A DNA stretch of 64,000 nucleotides. It comes from Fulvitalea axinellae (GTDB taxonomy: Bacteria; Bacteroidota; Bacteroidia; Cytophagales; Cyclobacteriaceae). Below are positions 26,605 through 35,291 of this stretch, in pieces. Every line of letters starts with the position of its first letter. The first letter of the stretch is position 1. Location of the stretch: assembly GCF_036492835.1 (NCBI RefSeq), contig NZ_AP025318.1:62001-126000 (forward strand), in the 5' to 3' direction. The notes under the pieces were generated by a model that had not been told where the DNA came from, did no database searches, and saw only the letters and a list, made by a program, of their open reading frames with translations. The position numbers and the translations under genes were made by a program.

Positions 26605-26630
26605 GTATGCGGAAGGGCGTTTCCGCATAC
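26605..26630. repeat. perfect intergenic hairpin
   Basis: 10-bp inverted repeat GTATGCGGAA (26605-26614) / TTCCGCATAC (26621-26630) with a 6-nt loop, two bases after the gshF terminator T-run and upstream of the heptad repeat. Confidence 0.55.
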
Positions 26631-26664
26631 TCGTCTAACGGGTAGTTATTGTGTTTTGGTTTGA

Positions 26665-26746
26665 AGTATCTGGTATTAGGTCTTAAGCATTTATTCTTTG
26701 GCGAAATTTCACCTAATACTTAAGGCCAAATACCTAATACCCTAAA
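26665..26746. repeat. intergenic 7-nt-period inverted repeat, copy 2
   Basis: The left arm (26665-26692) reads AGTATCT, GGTATTA, GGTCTTA, AGCATTT; the right arm (26712-26746) reads CCTAATA, CTTAAGG, CCAAATA, CCTAATA, CCCTAAA, i.e. complementary heptads. The same structure and near-identical heptads occur at 5163-5281. The right end runs into the HPP gene and supplies its stop codon (26742-26744). Confidence 0.6.
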
Positions 26747-27251
26747 TCCAGTATTTTGGATATTTTCGGACTTTGCTCATGTTGTTGAATATCAAGGCGA
26801 TTACCGTAATGGTGATGGCTCCGGAAAGTACGGGATTGAAGAGAAACGACCAAGAGCTTCCGCCCAAGATAACCACAAGCGGGTCGGCGCCGGCCGGCGG
26901 GTGAGTGGTCTTGGTAAGTTGCATTATGGCGATGGCCGAACCTACGCCCAAAGCCAACGAGTACCATTCGTTTCCGAAGAGATGGAGGCACACGAGTCCG
27001 ATAATTGTCGAGATAGCGTGTCCGCCGATGATGTTGCGCGGCTGGGCCAGCGGACTGTCAGGCACGCCGAAAGCCAGCACACAGGTAGCGCCGAACGGAG
27101 CCATAATAAACGGAACTTCGGTATTGGCCGTCAGCAAAGCCACGGCGGCGATGGCGATAAAACCGCCCAATCCCGAATAGAATGAGAAATGTAGGCCCGC
27201 AGCGTTTGGGCTACGTTCTTCGGTTCTGAATTTTGCGATATATTCTCTCAT
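26742..27251 (-). CDS. HPP-family membrane protein
   Basis: Small integral membrane protein (169 residues) with four to five hydrophobic segments and the family signature THPPAGADPLVV near residue 120. HPP proteins are of uncertain function; some members have been linked to nitrite transport in plastids and cyanobacteria. The ATG at 27251 (MREYIAKF) is chosen because it overlaps the stop codon of the TetR gene as ATGA, a sign of coupled translation; a longer frame reaches 27335 inside that gene. Control by the TetR protein is therefore likely. Confidence 0.92.
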   Translation of the reverse strand: MREYIAKFRTEERSPNAAGLHFSFYSGLGGFIAIAAVALLTANTEVPFIMAPFGATCVLAFGVPDSPLAQPRNIIGGHAISTIIGLVCLHLFGNEWYSLALGVGSAIAIMQLTKTTHPPAGADPLVVILGGSSWSFLFNPVLSGAITITVIALIFNNMSKVRKYPKYWI

Positions 27252-27787
27252 TTTCCCAGTATATTTTCTTTTAACAATTCCAGAGTTTTGTCGATAAACT
27301 CCTGGTTTCGGTACACTTGGCTTTCGGTCAGGCACGACTCGTAAAGCATATAAGCCAAGAAAGCGTTGTCTTTGTCAGGTATTAGTTCTCCCAAAAACTC
27401 CCGCAGATCCCTTTTATGGTTTTGGATGATTTCATAGATCCTGGCATTGTCGGTTTGAACCTCCGAAACCATGTTCAGGAATACGCATCCGCGGAAGTCT
27501 TCCCGTTTGTTCATCAATTTCAGATAGCGAAACGCAGCCAATACCTTGTCTTCCGAATTTTTGGCTTTGTTCGTTTCTTTTCTCAGGCCCTCAAACCACA
27601 GCTCGTGCCTCTTGTTAAGGTAAGCCACGGCCAAGTCCTCTTTCGACTTATAATGTTGGTAGAAGCTGGCTTTGGCCACCTTGGCCTCGTCTATTATCTG
27701 GTTGATGCCCGTTGAGTTATATCCTTGTCGGTGGAACAAATCCATGGCTACATCCAGAATTCGTTCTCTCGGTTTTTTCTTTTCCAT
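27248..27787 (-). CDS. TetR/AcrR-family transcriptional regulator
   Basis: 179-residue DNA-binding repressor with an N-terminal helix-turn-helix: the segment GINQIIDEAKVAKASFYQHY at about 29-48 is the classic TetR recognition region (KASFYxHYKSKEDL). The C-terminal ligand-binding part has no recognised ligand. An ACAGAC-N2-GTCTGT palindrome lies 27 bp upstream of the start, so autorepression of itself and the coupled HPP gene is likely. Confidence 0.95.
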   Translation of the reverse strand: MEKKKPRERILDVAMDLFHRQGYNSTGINQIIDEAKVAKASFYQHYKSKEDLAVAYLNKRHELWFEGLRKETNKAKNSEDKVLAAFRYLKLMNKREDFRGCVFLNMVSEVQTDNARIYEIIQNHKRDLREFLGELIPDKDNAFLAYMLYESCLTESQVYRNQEFIDKTLELLKENILGK

Positions 27788-27814
27788 AAGACAAAGGTAA
27801 TCGGTTTTTATAAA

Positions 27815-27828
27815 ACAGACAAGTCTGT
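27815..27828. promoter_or_regulatory. TetR-family operator
   Basis: Palindrome ACAGAC-AA-GTCTGT in the leader or promoter of the TetR-HPP operon. Sites of the form ACAGACNNGTCTGT are common for TetR-type repressors, so it is very probably the autoregulatory operator. Confidence 0.75.
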
Positions 27829-27996
27829 CTTTTTTTAGGTTTTTATAACGGGCCCTGAAATAGAATGTTGCCTAAGATTTTAAAAAAGGTTGTTTTCGCT
27901 CGGCCTTAACTAGAAATGAGCAGAGGCAGTTTGCATTCTGTAAGCATGTTACGTACTTTCATGTGTGTTTATTTTTTTATAGAGTAATAGTCAATT

Positions 27997-28665
27997 ATGG
28001 ATGGAGTTTGGCCGGTAGTTTTTGCCGTTTCCATTTTGGGAGGGACTCTTCTGCTCAGTCGCTGGATGATTAAAAAAGCTACTGAGGAGGTAAAAGGTTG
28101 GGCCTCAAAAAATGGGTTTGAATTTTTATCGAAAAAAGAAAGCGCCGAAAAAACGGGTTTTTCCCGTACCCGATTTTATAGAAATCATAAAGCGGGAAAA
28201 TGTCATGACGTGATTAGCAAGAAAAGCGGTGGATCCGAGCTCAGAGTTTTGACCTATCGTTATAGACAAGGCAATCATTCGGGCAGAATAACCGCTTTTG
28301 GCTTGCATTCAGGCTGGTTGAGGAAATTTCCAGATTTCTTGGTCAAGCCCGAAGGATTTCTGAATGCGGTTGGAGAATTTTTTGGCTCGCAGGACATAGA
28401 TTTTTCAGAGCATCCCGAATTTTCGGAACGATATGTCTTGAAGGGTGATGAAGTCAAGCTTCGTGTCGCTTTTAATAAAGAAGTACTCGACTTTTTCTAT
28501 AATGTGAACGATGCGTTAGTCTACGAAAAAATAGACGATTCGCTGTATCTCTATCGTACAAGAAGTCATGACGGTATTGAAGAATACTCAGGGCGTTTGA
28601 AGACTTTGGCGAGTGTGGCTTCAATTCTGAAAAAATCGATGGAGGCAAGAGATAGCGTGCAATAG
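27997..28665 (+). CDS. membrane-anchored protein of unknown function
   Basis: 222 residues: one N-terminal membrane segment (about 5-24) and a soluble, probably cytoplasmic, domain rich in Lys and aromatic residues, with no family I can name. The segment LSRWMIKKATEEVKGWASKN follows the membrane helix. The C-terminal half (RYVLKGDEVKLRVAFNKEVLDFFYN) is reminiscent of small DUF3137-like anchored proteins, but the match is weak. It stands alone, transcribed away from the TetR gene. Confidence 0.7.
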   Translation: MDGVWPVVFAVSILGGTLLLSRWMIKKATEEVKGWASKNGFEFLSKKESAEKTGFSRTRFYRNHKAGKCHDVISKKSGGSELRVLTYRYRQGNHSGRITAFGLHSGWLRKFPDFLVKPEGFLNAVGEFFGSQDIDFSEHPEFSERYVLKGDEVKLRVAFNKEVLDFFYNVNDALVYEKIDDSLYLYRTRSHDGIEEYSGRLKTLASVASILKKSMEARDSVQ

Positions 28666-28941
28666 GCTGGATATCAGTTTATAAATTGGTGCGGTCTCCG
28701 AGAATTACCTAAGGATTTTCTTTCGCTATTCCGTATCAAAGCGATGAATGACGAAAAACGTTCCTGATTTAGCCGAATCGGTATGCTGAATGCGGTTCGT
28801 TGAGCAAATCAGTTTTTTCGGGGACCAAAAAGCGCTATCCGTCGCAAAAAGATTTTTCGAGCACAGGAAGTCATTAGTATTGAATATCCGAAAAGGGAAA
28901 ATAGCGTAACCCACGTCGGATTGTTTATCTTAAAGAACAAG
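28666..28941. other. intergenic stretch without a gene
   Basis: No reading frame with coding character is visible on either strand between the membrane-anchored protein and the GyrI-like gene, apart from the terminator that begins at 28942. Confidence 0.4.
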
Positions 28942-28971
28942 AAAAAGGCGCCTCTCTTCAGCGCCTTTTTC
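28942..28971. terminator. bidirectional terminator
   Basis: 10-bp stem AAAAAGGCGC / GCGCCTTTTT with a 9-nt loop. T-runs lie on both strands, so it can stop transcription from the plus-strand gene ending at 28665 and the minus-strand gene ending at 28999. Confidence 0.85.
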
Positions 28972-28998
28972 GATTTTATAACTGTGTTGCGAATAGTA

Positions 28999-29529
28999 TT
29001 ATTTCGTTCCGAATAAAAGATCTATTTTCTCTACCTTTTTGTGTGATTTATCGAATTCGTAGATCTCGATTACCTCGTGACCTTTGGTTTTGATTTTTTC
29101 CGTTTTGATCAGCCTGTCCCAAGTATTGAATACGTCCGCAGCTTTGTTGCCGTTTACGGCTTCTTTCGTAAAATCGCCCGCCGGGATGATCATATTAGTG
29201 AGTTTGAACTCTTTTGGCACCTTGTCGAATTTGGTGACCTCATAGCCTAGAATGACTTGGATAGGGAAGTCCTTCTCGTATTCTTCTCCGAAGATCAGAT
29301 AAGCGTAAACTTTGTCACTGTCTTTGGCGTCTTCTAGGTATGGTCCGAAATCGTTTTTCTTGAAAAAGTTCCAAAGTGAGTCCGAGTCATGCTTGTAGTG
29401 TTTCAGTGATGTGAACACCTCTATTCCCACTAGTTTAGTTTCTTTGATACTTGTTTTCTCACCGTCTGTGGCGAAGGCGGTTCCGAATAAAACGATGCTG
29501 AACAAAAGGGTCAAAAATCTGGATTTCAT
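28999..29529 (-). CDS. secreted GyrI-like/effector-binding domain protein
   Basis: 176 residues with a signal peptide (MKSRFLTLLFSIVLFGTAFA) and a GyrI-like small-molecule-binding domain of the AraC effector-binding type: YAYLIFGEEYEKD, the VPKEFKLTNMIIPAGDFTKE stretch and the C-terminal EIYEF-KVEKIDLLFGTK. In cytoplasmic relatives the domain binds amphipathic drugs for transcription regulators; here it is exported, so a periplasmic ligand-binding or sequestering role is inferred. No DNA-binding part is attached. Confidence 0.8.
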   Translation of the reverse strand: MKSRFLTLLFSIVLFGTAFATDGEKTSIKETKLVGIEVFTSLKHYKHDSDSLWNFFKKNDFGPYLEDAKDSDKVYAYLIFGEEYEKDFPIQVILGYEVTKFDKVPKEFKLTNMIIPAGDFTKEAVNGNKAADVFNTWDRLIKTEKIKTKGHEVIEIYEFDKSHKKVEKIDLLFGTK

Positions 29530-29671
29530 CTCTTTAGCGTTTGGGTTAAATAACTCGACGATGGTGCGCCGTTTTGTTTACACTACAAAGAGACGGATTT
29601 CCCGGATCCAAAAAATTGACTTGTGTCAAAAAGGGTTTCCGGGCGGAGTTTCCCACCCGAAAACGCCCTAA

Positions 29672-31390
29672 TTATGCGATAGAAAGCCTTTTCATCGGTG
29701 TAGGCTCTTTTTTCATTTCGGCCTGCATTTGCTTGAGCAGCATTTCCGCTTTCAGGTTTTGGAATTCGGATTTGTCCCAAAGATTGACCAACTCTTGCGG
29801 ATCTTTCTCAAGATCGAAAAGTTCGCCGTAAGGTTTATCCGATCCTATATGGTTGGAATAAGTCACGATCTTATACCGTTTCTCGATATAGGTTTTTAGA
29901 TATAGCTTGGTCGGCTGTTGCCTTGACTCTACCACAACGTGATCGCGAGTTTGCGCTCCTCCTTTTTTCCAATCGGAGGTCATATCCACGCCAGTCATAA
30001 AACTTGGTTTTTCAATCCCGCAGAACCCGAGGAAAGTAGGGGCGAGATCAACCAAAGTCTGCAAAGAGTCGGTTCGTTTTCCTTGCGGAATTTCTCCGGG
30101 TTTGGACACGATAAACGGAATCCGGACGCCGTCTTCATAACCGAAGTTTCCTTTCTTATCGAGTCCATGTTGGCCAAAATAATGGCCATGGTCGGTGGTG
30201 TATACCACAAGAGTATTTTCGGTGATGCCGAGTTCGTCGAGCTTGTCGAGGATTTGGCCGACATAATGGTCAAGCATCGAGATCATCCCGAAATAAACGG
30301 CCATGTTTTTACGGCGTTTTTTCTCGTCGAGCCCATGGTTTGTATGATAGCCGAACACGTGGTGCCCGCCTTTTTCATTCCATTGCGAGAAGAATTTCTT
30401 AGCCTCTTTATCGCCTTTGCGCTGGGTCATGCCGTATTGTTTCGGCATGTCGTCGTGTTCGCCCGGTACGGCCATCGGCGGTTCCAGTTTGTCCGGATCA
30501 TACATCGAGGCCCAAGGCTCGGGGACGAGATACGGCGGGTGCGGATCAAAGAAACTGGCCCACATAAAGAAAGGCTCGTTTTTCTTCTGATGTTCCTCCA
30601 TCAGCTCGTTGGTCCGCTCGGCAATCCATGCGTTCATATGGTATTCGCCGGGCATATTCCAAGCGCCACGTTGCGGACCGCTGTTGCCGGTAGGTTTTCG
30701 GAACCAATCCCGCCAATTTGTAGCGCCCTTTTTCTCTAGCCAAAGCGCATAATGTTGCCCGACGTGGGCTTCGTCACCATGGTTTCGCGTTAGCTCCACA
30801 TGGTCGAATCCGTAAAACGGCCCGTCGAAAGATTTCCAGAAATCAAGATCTTGCAAAGCCGGATACGCTTCCGCCGAAGGATGTTCGGCATTGCCTCTGA
30901 GCGGTTGGAAATGCGCTTTCCCGACGAGTGATGTCTTGTATCCCGCCTTGCGGAATTCGTCGCCGACGGTGGGGGAATCGTCGCGGAGCTTTGTGCCAAG
31001 CGACCAAGCCCCGTGCTGGCTCGGATACTGTCCGGTAATAATGCTGGCCCGGCTGGGGGTGCAAGTCGGGTTTGGCGTATACGCCCGGTCAAAGACGGTT
31101 CCCATCTTCGCCAAACGGTCCAAATTCGGTGTTTTGAGCCGGGGATCGTTAATGCCCAAGCCCATAAAATGTTGCTGGTCAGAAGTGATCAACAACACGT
31201 TTGGCGTAGCGGATCTAGGCGTTTTCTTTTTTGGTTTCGGGGGAAAGTGCTTGCGGTAAAGTTGGGCGATAAGCTTTTTCCCTTTATCGTTTTTTCGGGA
31301 TCTGCTTCCCGCCCCGAAGGCGTAGGGCTTGAGCACCGGAATAGTGGCGACTCCAAGGCCTATGGAACGTAGAAAAAATCGTCTGTCCAT
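29672..31390 (-). CDS. S1-family sulfatase
   Basis: Type I formylglycine sulfatase, 572 residues from the ATG at 31390. The start is chosen because it opens with MDRRFFLRSIGLG, a Tat-like twin-Arg signal; a longer frame begins at 31447. The active-site motif is CTPSR at Cys110 (NPTCTPSRASIITGQYPSQHG), with metal ligands in LLITSDQQHFMG and in VVYTTDHGHYFGQHG. Such enzymes remove sulfate esters from polysaccharides or small aryl or choline esters; the substrate is not evident. No formylglycine-generating enzyme lies in the window. Single gene. Confidence 0.93.
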   Translation of the reverse strand: MDRRFFLRSIGLGVATIPVLKPYAFGAGSRSRKNDKGKKLIAQLYRKHFPPKPKKKTPRSATPNVLLITSDQQHFMGLGINDPRLKTPNLDRLAKMGTVFDRAYTPNPTCTPSRASIITGQYPSQHGAWSLGTKLRDDSPTVGDEFRKAGYKTSLVGKAHFQPLRGNAEHPSAEAYPALQDLDFWKSFDGPFYGFDHVELTRNHGDEAHVGQHYALWLEKKGATNWRDWFRKPTGNSGPQRGAWNMPGEYHMNAWIAERTNELMEEHQKKNEPFFMWASFFDPHPPYLVPEPWASMYDPDKLEPPMAVPGEHDDMPKQYGMTQRKGDKEAKKFFSQWNEKGGHHVFGYHTNHGLDEKKRRKNMAVYFGMISMLDHYVGQILDKLDELGITENTLVVYTTDHGHYFGQHGLDKKGNFGYEDGVRIPFIVSKPGEIPQGKRTDSLQTLVDLAPTFLGFCGIEKPSFMTGVDMTSDWKKGGAQTRDHVVVESRQQPTKLYLKTYIEKRYKIVTYSNHIGSDKPYGELFDLEKDPQELVNLWDKSEFQNLKAEMLLKQMQAEMKKEPTPMKRLSIA

Positions 31391-31580
31391 AAAGTATACG
31401 TTTGTTGCGACCTGTCCGGATTGGTGTGCAAAGCGCTGTTCCGGCATTTCGCGTTTTCGCTGACATAATCAATATGTTGCGAACATAGGTTGGAATTGGC
31501 GATCGAAACCCGAAAAATGTTTACTTAGACAGTACAATCGTGTCCCGTTACGGTTTTCAGAACATAAAGCTCCGTTTCGG

Positions 31581-32048
31581 TCAGCGTTTGGCTAATTCCT
31601 TCATCATATCCGCTATTCGTTCGGCTTTCTTTTCCTCGGATTTAGAGGAATGGATACGGTCCAGAAACTTTCGCCGTTCTTTTTCTTTTAGCGCTTCGAA
31701 CGCTTTCAGCGTTGCGGGAGGTTCCATATCAAAACAAAGGCAGAGTTCTTCGGTGAGTTCGTTTGGTGGCGCGTCCACATTTAGTTTTACCAAAACATGG
31801 TCGCCCGACTCTTTGCGTATTTTCTTTCTGATCGTAGCATTGACGGAAAGAAAAAGTTTTCCGTCTCCCATAGGCATCAGTTTATGCTTTTCGAGCCGGT
31901 AATCATCAATAAAGCCGCTAACGGTAACCCAACCGAAAGGCGCGTTTTTATCCTGTTTTATTTCCGGAATGGGCGTGTAAGTCCAAGCTCCTTTACCTTC
32001 CCATTTTACCAAAAGGCATTTACGGTTTACTAAGTATTTCTCTTTCAT
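31581..32048 (-). CDS. DUF1905/YdeI-type small protein
   Basis: 155 residues, cytoplasmic. The N-terminal half is a DUF1905 domain (GKGAWTYTPIPEIKQD, then FGWVTVSGFIDDYRLEKHKL and LFLSVNATIRKKIRKESGDHVLVKLNVD) and the C-terminal half is the OmpD-associated YdeI-like helical region ending DRIHSSKSEEKKAERIADMM. Function unknown. It is divergent from the serine hydrolase gene. Confidence 0.85.
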   Translation of the reverse strand: MKEKYLVNRKCLLVKWEGKGAWTYTPIPEIKQDKNAPFGWVTVSGFIDDYRLEKHKLMPMGDGKLFLSVNATIRKKIRKESGDHVLVKLNVDAPPNELTEELCLCFDMEPPATLKAFEALKEKERRKFLDRIHSSKSEEKKAERIADMMKELAKR

Positions 32049-32225
32049 AGCTCTCTTTTATTCAAAAATAGCCAAACGAGTGACAGCCTATTGTCAGGAG
32101 ATATCTCCATTCTTATTCTCAGATATGCTTTTAAAGCAAATCATTTTCCTTTGAAAATTATATTTTATTATTATTATGTTTTAATAAAACTAAAGTTGGT
32201 GCTTTTACTTTTTGAAAATACCATT

Positions 32226-33353
32226 ATGAGATCCATAGCAGTAATTGCCATTCTGTTTCTGTTTTGCGCTGAAGTAATAGGGCAGAGACATCAGAACGTA
32301 TTTGATGCGCAAAGTCTTGAGCAAGGGGTTATTTCTCCGGAACAGGCCAAAATCATTTTTAAAAGCGCCAAGACCTTTCCTAATGGCTCCGAATTTTCGA
32401 TTGCGATAATTCGTCGGAACAAGAAACCTGAGTTTTATGGGATTAGAAAAGAAAATGATACCGTAAATACGGTTATCAATAAGAAATCTATTTTTGAGAT
32501 AGGCTCAATAAGCAAAACCTTCACAGCAACCCTGTTAGCCGATTTATCGGTTAATGGAAAACTGAATCTCAATGACCCTCTCAAAGATTTCGTAGATCTT
32601 GGAGAAAACGATAGCTTGGGAATTACATTAACACATTTGGCTAATCATACCTCTGGCCTTCCCCGTTTGCCTTCAAACCTGATCCTGTGGTTTGCCGATC
32701 CTAAAAACCCGTATAAGAATTATGGGGAAAAGGATTTGAAAAATTATTTAGCCGGCAAGATTGAATTGACGACTAAACCGGGAGAAAAGAGTGCGTATTC
32801 GAATCTGGGTTTCGGCTTGTTGGGTTACGTTCTGACCACTAAGGAAAATAAGACTTACGAAGAGCTACTTACGAAAACGATTTTTAAGAAATACGGAATG
32901 CCGAATACTACAACGGATCGAAACAAGGTAAAAGCCGATTTAGTAGCTGGGAGAGACCCGAGCGGCGAGATTGTCCCGAATTGGGATTTAAATGTTATGG
33001 AAGGCGCCGGCGCTATTTTATCCAATGTTGTGGACCTGTCAAAGTATGTAACTGCTCATTTTAATCCGTCAGATCGGGTTTTGAGTTTGACAAGAAAACC
33101 GACATTCCGAATAAAATCCGATATGGAAATTGCGTTAAGTTGGTTTGTGTTGGATAAAGGCGAATTAGGGAAATGGATTTGGCATAACGGAGGTACGGGC
33201 GGATATTCCTCTTCACTAGCCTTATCGCCTGAGAACGAGTACGGAGTCGTTGTTTTGACAAATGTCTCGGCCTTTCATCCGAACCGGGGAAGTATAGAGG
33301 ATGTGTGTTTTGGGCTTATGAAATCAATCGGCGAAAACGATAAAATCAAATAA
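32226..33353 (+). CDS. class C beta-lactamase-like serine hydrolase, secreted
   Basis: 375 residues from the ATG at 32226, which begins with a signal peptide ending at VIGQ (residue 20). Beta-lactamase/penicillin-binding-protein fold: nucleophile Ser94 and Lys97 in SISK, HTSGLP after, Tyr191-Asn193 in YSN, and His320 in WHNGGTGGYSS in place of KTG. The HxG variant is common in esterases and peptidases of this clan, so hydrolysis of a peptide or ester is more likely than antibiotic resistance. Periplasmic. Confidence 0.9.
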   Translation: MRSIAVIAILFLFCAEVIGQRHQNVFDAQSLEQGVISPEQAKIIFKSAKTFPNGSEFSIAIIRRNKKPEFYGIRKENDTVNTVINKKSIFEIGSISKTFTATLLADLSVNGKLNLNDPLKDFVDLGENDSLGITLTHLANHTSGLPRLPSNLILWFADPKNPYKNYGEKDLKNYLAGKIELTTKPGEKSAYSNLGFGLLGYVLTTKENKTYEELLTKTIFKKYGMPNTTTDRNKVKADLVAGRDPSGEIVPNWDLNVMEGAGAILSNVVDLSKYVTAHFNPSDRVLSLTRKPTFRIKSDMEIALSWFVLDKGELGKWIWHNGGTGGYSSSLALSPENEYGVVVLTNVSAFHPNRGSIEDVCFGLMKSIGENDKIK

Positions 33354-33384
33354 GCCCAAAACGATTATTGGCTTCAGGCTTTCC

Positions 33385-34287
33385 CTATTTTCTTTTTTGG
33401 AAATACTCTAAAACGAATTCGGAAAACGGCTTGAAGTTACTGTAAATAGCCCCGTTTTTATTCATAAAGGTGGTTTCCGGATTATTTAACGCAAGAGGCT
33501 TATTGTTAAATCCGATGGGGGAAAATCCTAACTCATTCGCAATACAAGCCGTGGCGGCGAAGTCCCAAAGGCTTCCGCAACCGTCTGTCTTTTTAGGGAA
33601 TTTGAAATAACCGCCGTCGGGGCTTTCCAATATTCCAATAGCATTTAGTACGGCTCCTTTGTCTTGGGTTATTCGTATATTTTTAAATCCGTTTTTATAC
33701 AGAAATTCCTCAGACGCGCTGATCACCTCTTTACAGAAATCATATTTTCGAAAACCGGTGTCGATATACAAATCGAATGTTTTGTCTTTAATCAGGTTAT
33801 CTGTTTGCCATGCTAAGCCATTTCGAAAAGCCCCTTTTTCAAGAATAGCGTGATAAGAAACCTTTTGAACAGGATCCCGAACGACTCCAATTATGGGCGT
33901 ACCATCCCGACGAACCAAGGCGATGGAAACGGCATAACCCGGATGACCTTGAATAAATGGTAAAGTGCCGTCAAGTGGGTCGATACACCAAAAATACTCT
34001 TTCCGTAAACGGCTTTCGTCATCGGTGGATTCTTCGCTTAATAGCCCTAAATCAAATTCTGAGATACTTTTCTTTAACCCGTTTATGATTATTTCTTGCG
34101 CTTGTCTGTCTGCTTCCGTCAGGACTTGCGAAGCCTCGCTAGTGCCTGTCGTTTTTTTTAAAACAGTGATTTCGTGCTTGGCTTTATAGGCTTGAATAGC
34201 GTCCCCGGCTTGTTCTGCGACCGATAGAGCGATATCACATAAGGATTGAAAATCAGGAGTGTTTCTTTCCGTTTTATTTTGAGTCAT
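33385..34287 (-). CDS. inositol monophosphatase-family phosphatase
   Basis: 300 residues, magnesium-dependent sugar-phosphate phosphatase fold. Metal and catalytic residues are visible: Glu85/Glu86 (SEEST), Asp103 and Asp106 in the DPLDGT motif, and Asp242 in WDFAATA. The family includes inositol monophosphatases and 3'(2'),5'-bisphosphate nucleotidases (CysQ); the protein cannot be placed between them by eye. It is co-oriented with and 26 bp downstream of an APH-like kinase gene. Confidence 0.88.
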   Translation of the reverse strand: MTQNKTERNTPDFQSLCDIALSVAEQAGDAIQAYKAKHEITVLKKTTGTSEASQVLTEADRQAQEIIINGLKKSISEFDLGLLSEESTDDESRLRKEYFWCIDPLDGTLPFIQGHPGYAVSIALVRRDGTPIIGVVRDPVQKVSYHAILEKGAFRNGLAWQTDNLIKDKTFDLYIDTGFRKYDFCKEVISASEEFLYKNGFKNIRITQDKGAVLNAIGILESPDGGYFKFPKKTDGCGSLWDFAATACIANELGFSPIGFNNKPLALNNPETTFMNKNGAIYSNFKPFSEFVLEYFQKRK

Positions 34288-34313
34288 AATGTTATCTTGA
34301 AAAAGTAGAGGGA

Positions 34314-35291
34314 TTACGTATTTTGGAGTTCCGTTATTACCCGATCCGTTTTTTCCTTTGCGTAATTATTTAATTTCCAATGCCCTGGGCTCCAACCTTC
34401 CAAAAACCGGACAAAATCGGCCCAAGCATAAGGATATAGTTCTCGCCATTCTTTTTCCAGTTTATTAAGATCGATATCCTTAGAGGAAATCCCATTACGT
34501 AATTCTTTGAAATAGAAATCTAGAATAGGTTTTTCCGAATTAAATAATTCGTTCTCATCAAGGCAACTGCTTAGGAAATAGGCCAGATCCTTCATTCCGC
34601 ATCCGCCGCCAATATATTGGAAGTCTACCACCGCCACTTTGGAACCGTCTTCTCCAAAGCAAAAATTCGCCAGTTTTGCGTCGCCGTGCAGGAGGGTGGG
34701 ATGAGAGGTGTTTTTGAGCTTCTCGTCTATTGCTTTCGCAAAGGTTTTTAGCGGAGAGTTCGCCATTTTTTCCAATTCTTCCGGGCGGGTGTCCAGATGC
34801 CAATAGCATCCGTTTTCCCAAAGACCTTCGGGTTTTTGGTTTATAAAATTACCATGAAATTGGGCCAGCCATTTTATACAATTGTACAGATCCTTTCGCT
34901 CCACTTCGGACTTACGTATGGGGAAACCTTGCGCATCAAGATCCTCCATAACAATAATGTAGGCGTGTTCCGTATGGGCGAAACCCAGAAATTTTGGAAT
35001 TCGGGCACCGGCAGGACATTGTTCGCTCCATTGGGAATACCAACGAGCCTCTATCTCGTACGATTTCAATTTTCTTTGATGCGAAAAGCCGGAATTCCAC
35101 CCTCTCGGGTGTTGGGGGCTTGGACTAAGGTCTATATGCTTAACGATGATACTTGGAAATATACCGTCAGGCAGAGGGGTTCTAAGTATTTCACCGTAAC
35201 CGCTCCAAAGCGATTGTATCACTTGTGGGGTGCCCAATTGTGTCGCTTTGGCGAAGGCTTTGGTTTTTTCTTCAAAATAGGAGTCGAGCAT
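34314..35291 (-). CDS. aminoglycoside phosphotransferase-like kinase
   Basis: 325 residues from the ATG at 35291. Protein-kinase-like fold of the APH/choline kinase/ecdysteroid-kinase group: catalytic loop HGDAKLAN (202-209, Asp204, Asn209) and the DFG-equivalent DFQ (Asp223), with hinge-like IIVMEDLDAQG at about 112-122. The substrate is unknown; a small hydroxylated metabolite is likely. First of a two-gene unit with the IMPase-like phosphatase. A longer frame to 35369 is less likely. Confidence 0.85.
   Translation of the reverse strand: MLDSYFEEKTKAFAKATQLGTPQVIQSLWSGYGEILRTPLPDGIFPSIIVKHIDLSPSPQHPRGWNSGFSHQRKLKSYEIEARWYSQWSEQCPAGARIPKFLGFAHTEHAYIIVMEDLDAQGFPIRKSEVERKDLYNCIKWLAQFHGNFINQKPEGLWENGCYWHLDTRPEELEKMANSPLKTFAKAIDEKLKNTSHPTLLHGDAKLANFCFGEDGSKVAVVDFQYIGGGCGMKDLAYFLSSCLDENELFNSEKPILDFYFKELRNGISSKDIDLNKLEKEWRELYPYAWADFVRFLEGWSPGHWKLNNYAKEKTDRVITELQNT

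Noticed and set aside
28726-28914. possible 62-residue minus-strand protein
   Set aside because: Low-quality composition, no start context, no conserved pattern.
32226-33353. antibiotic-resistance beta-lactamase
   Set aside because: HNG replaces KTG and the context is not a resistance locus; a general serine hydrolase is a safer call.
33358-33385. terminator between the serine hydrolase and IMPase genes
   Set aside because: Only a 5-bp stem AAGCC/GGCTT with no T-run.
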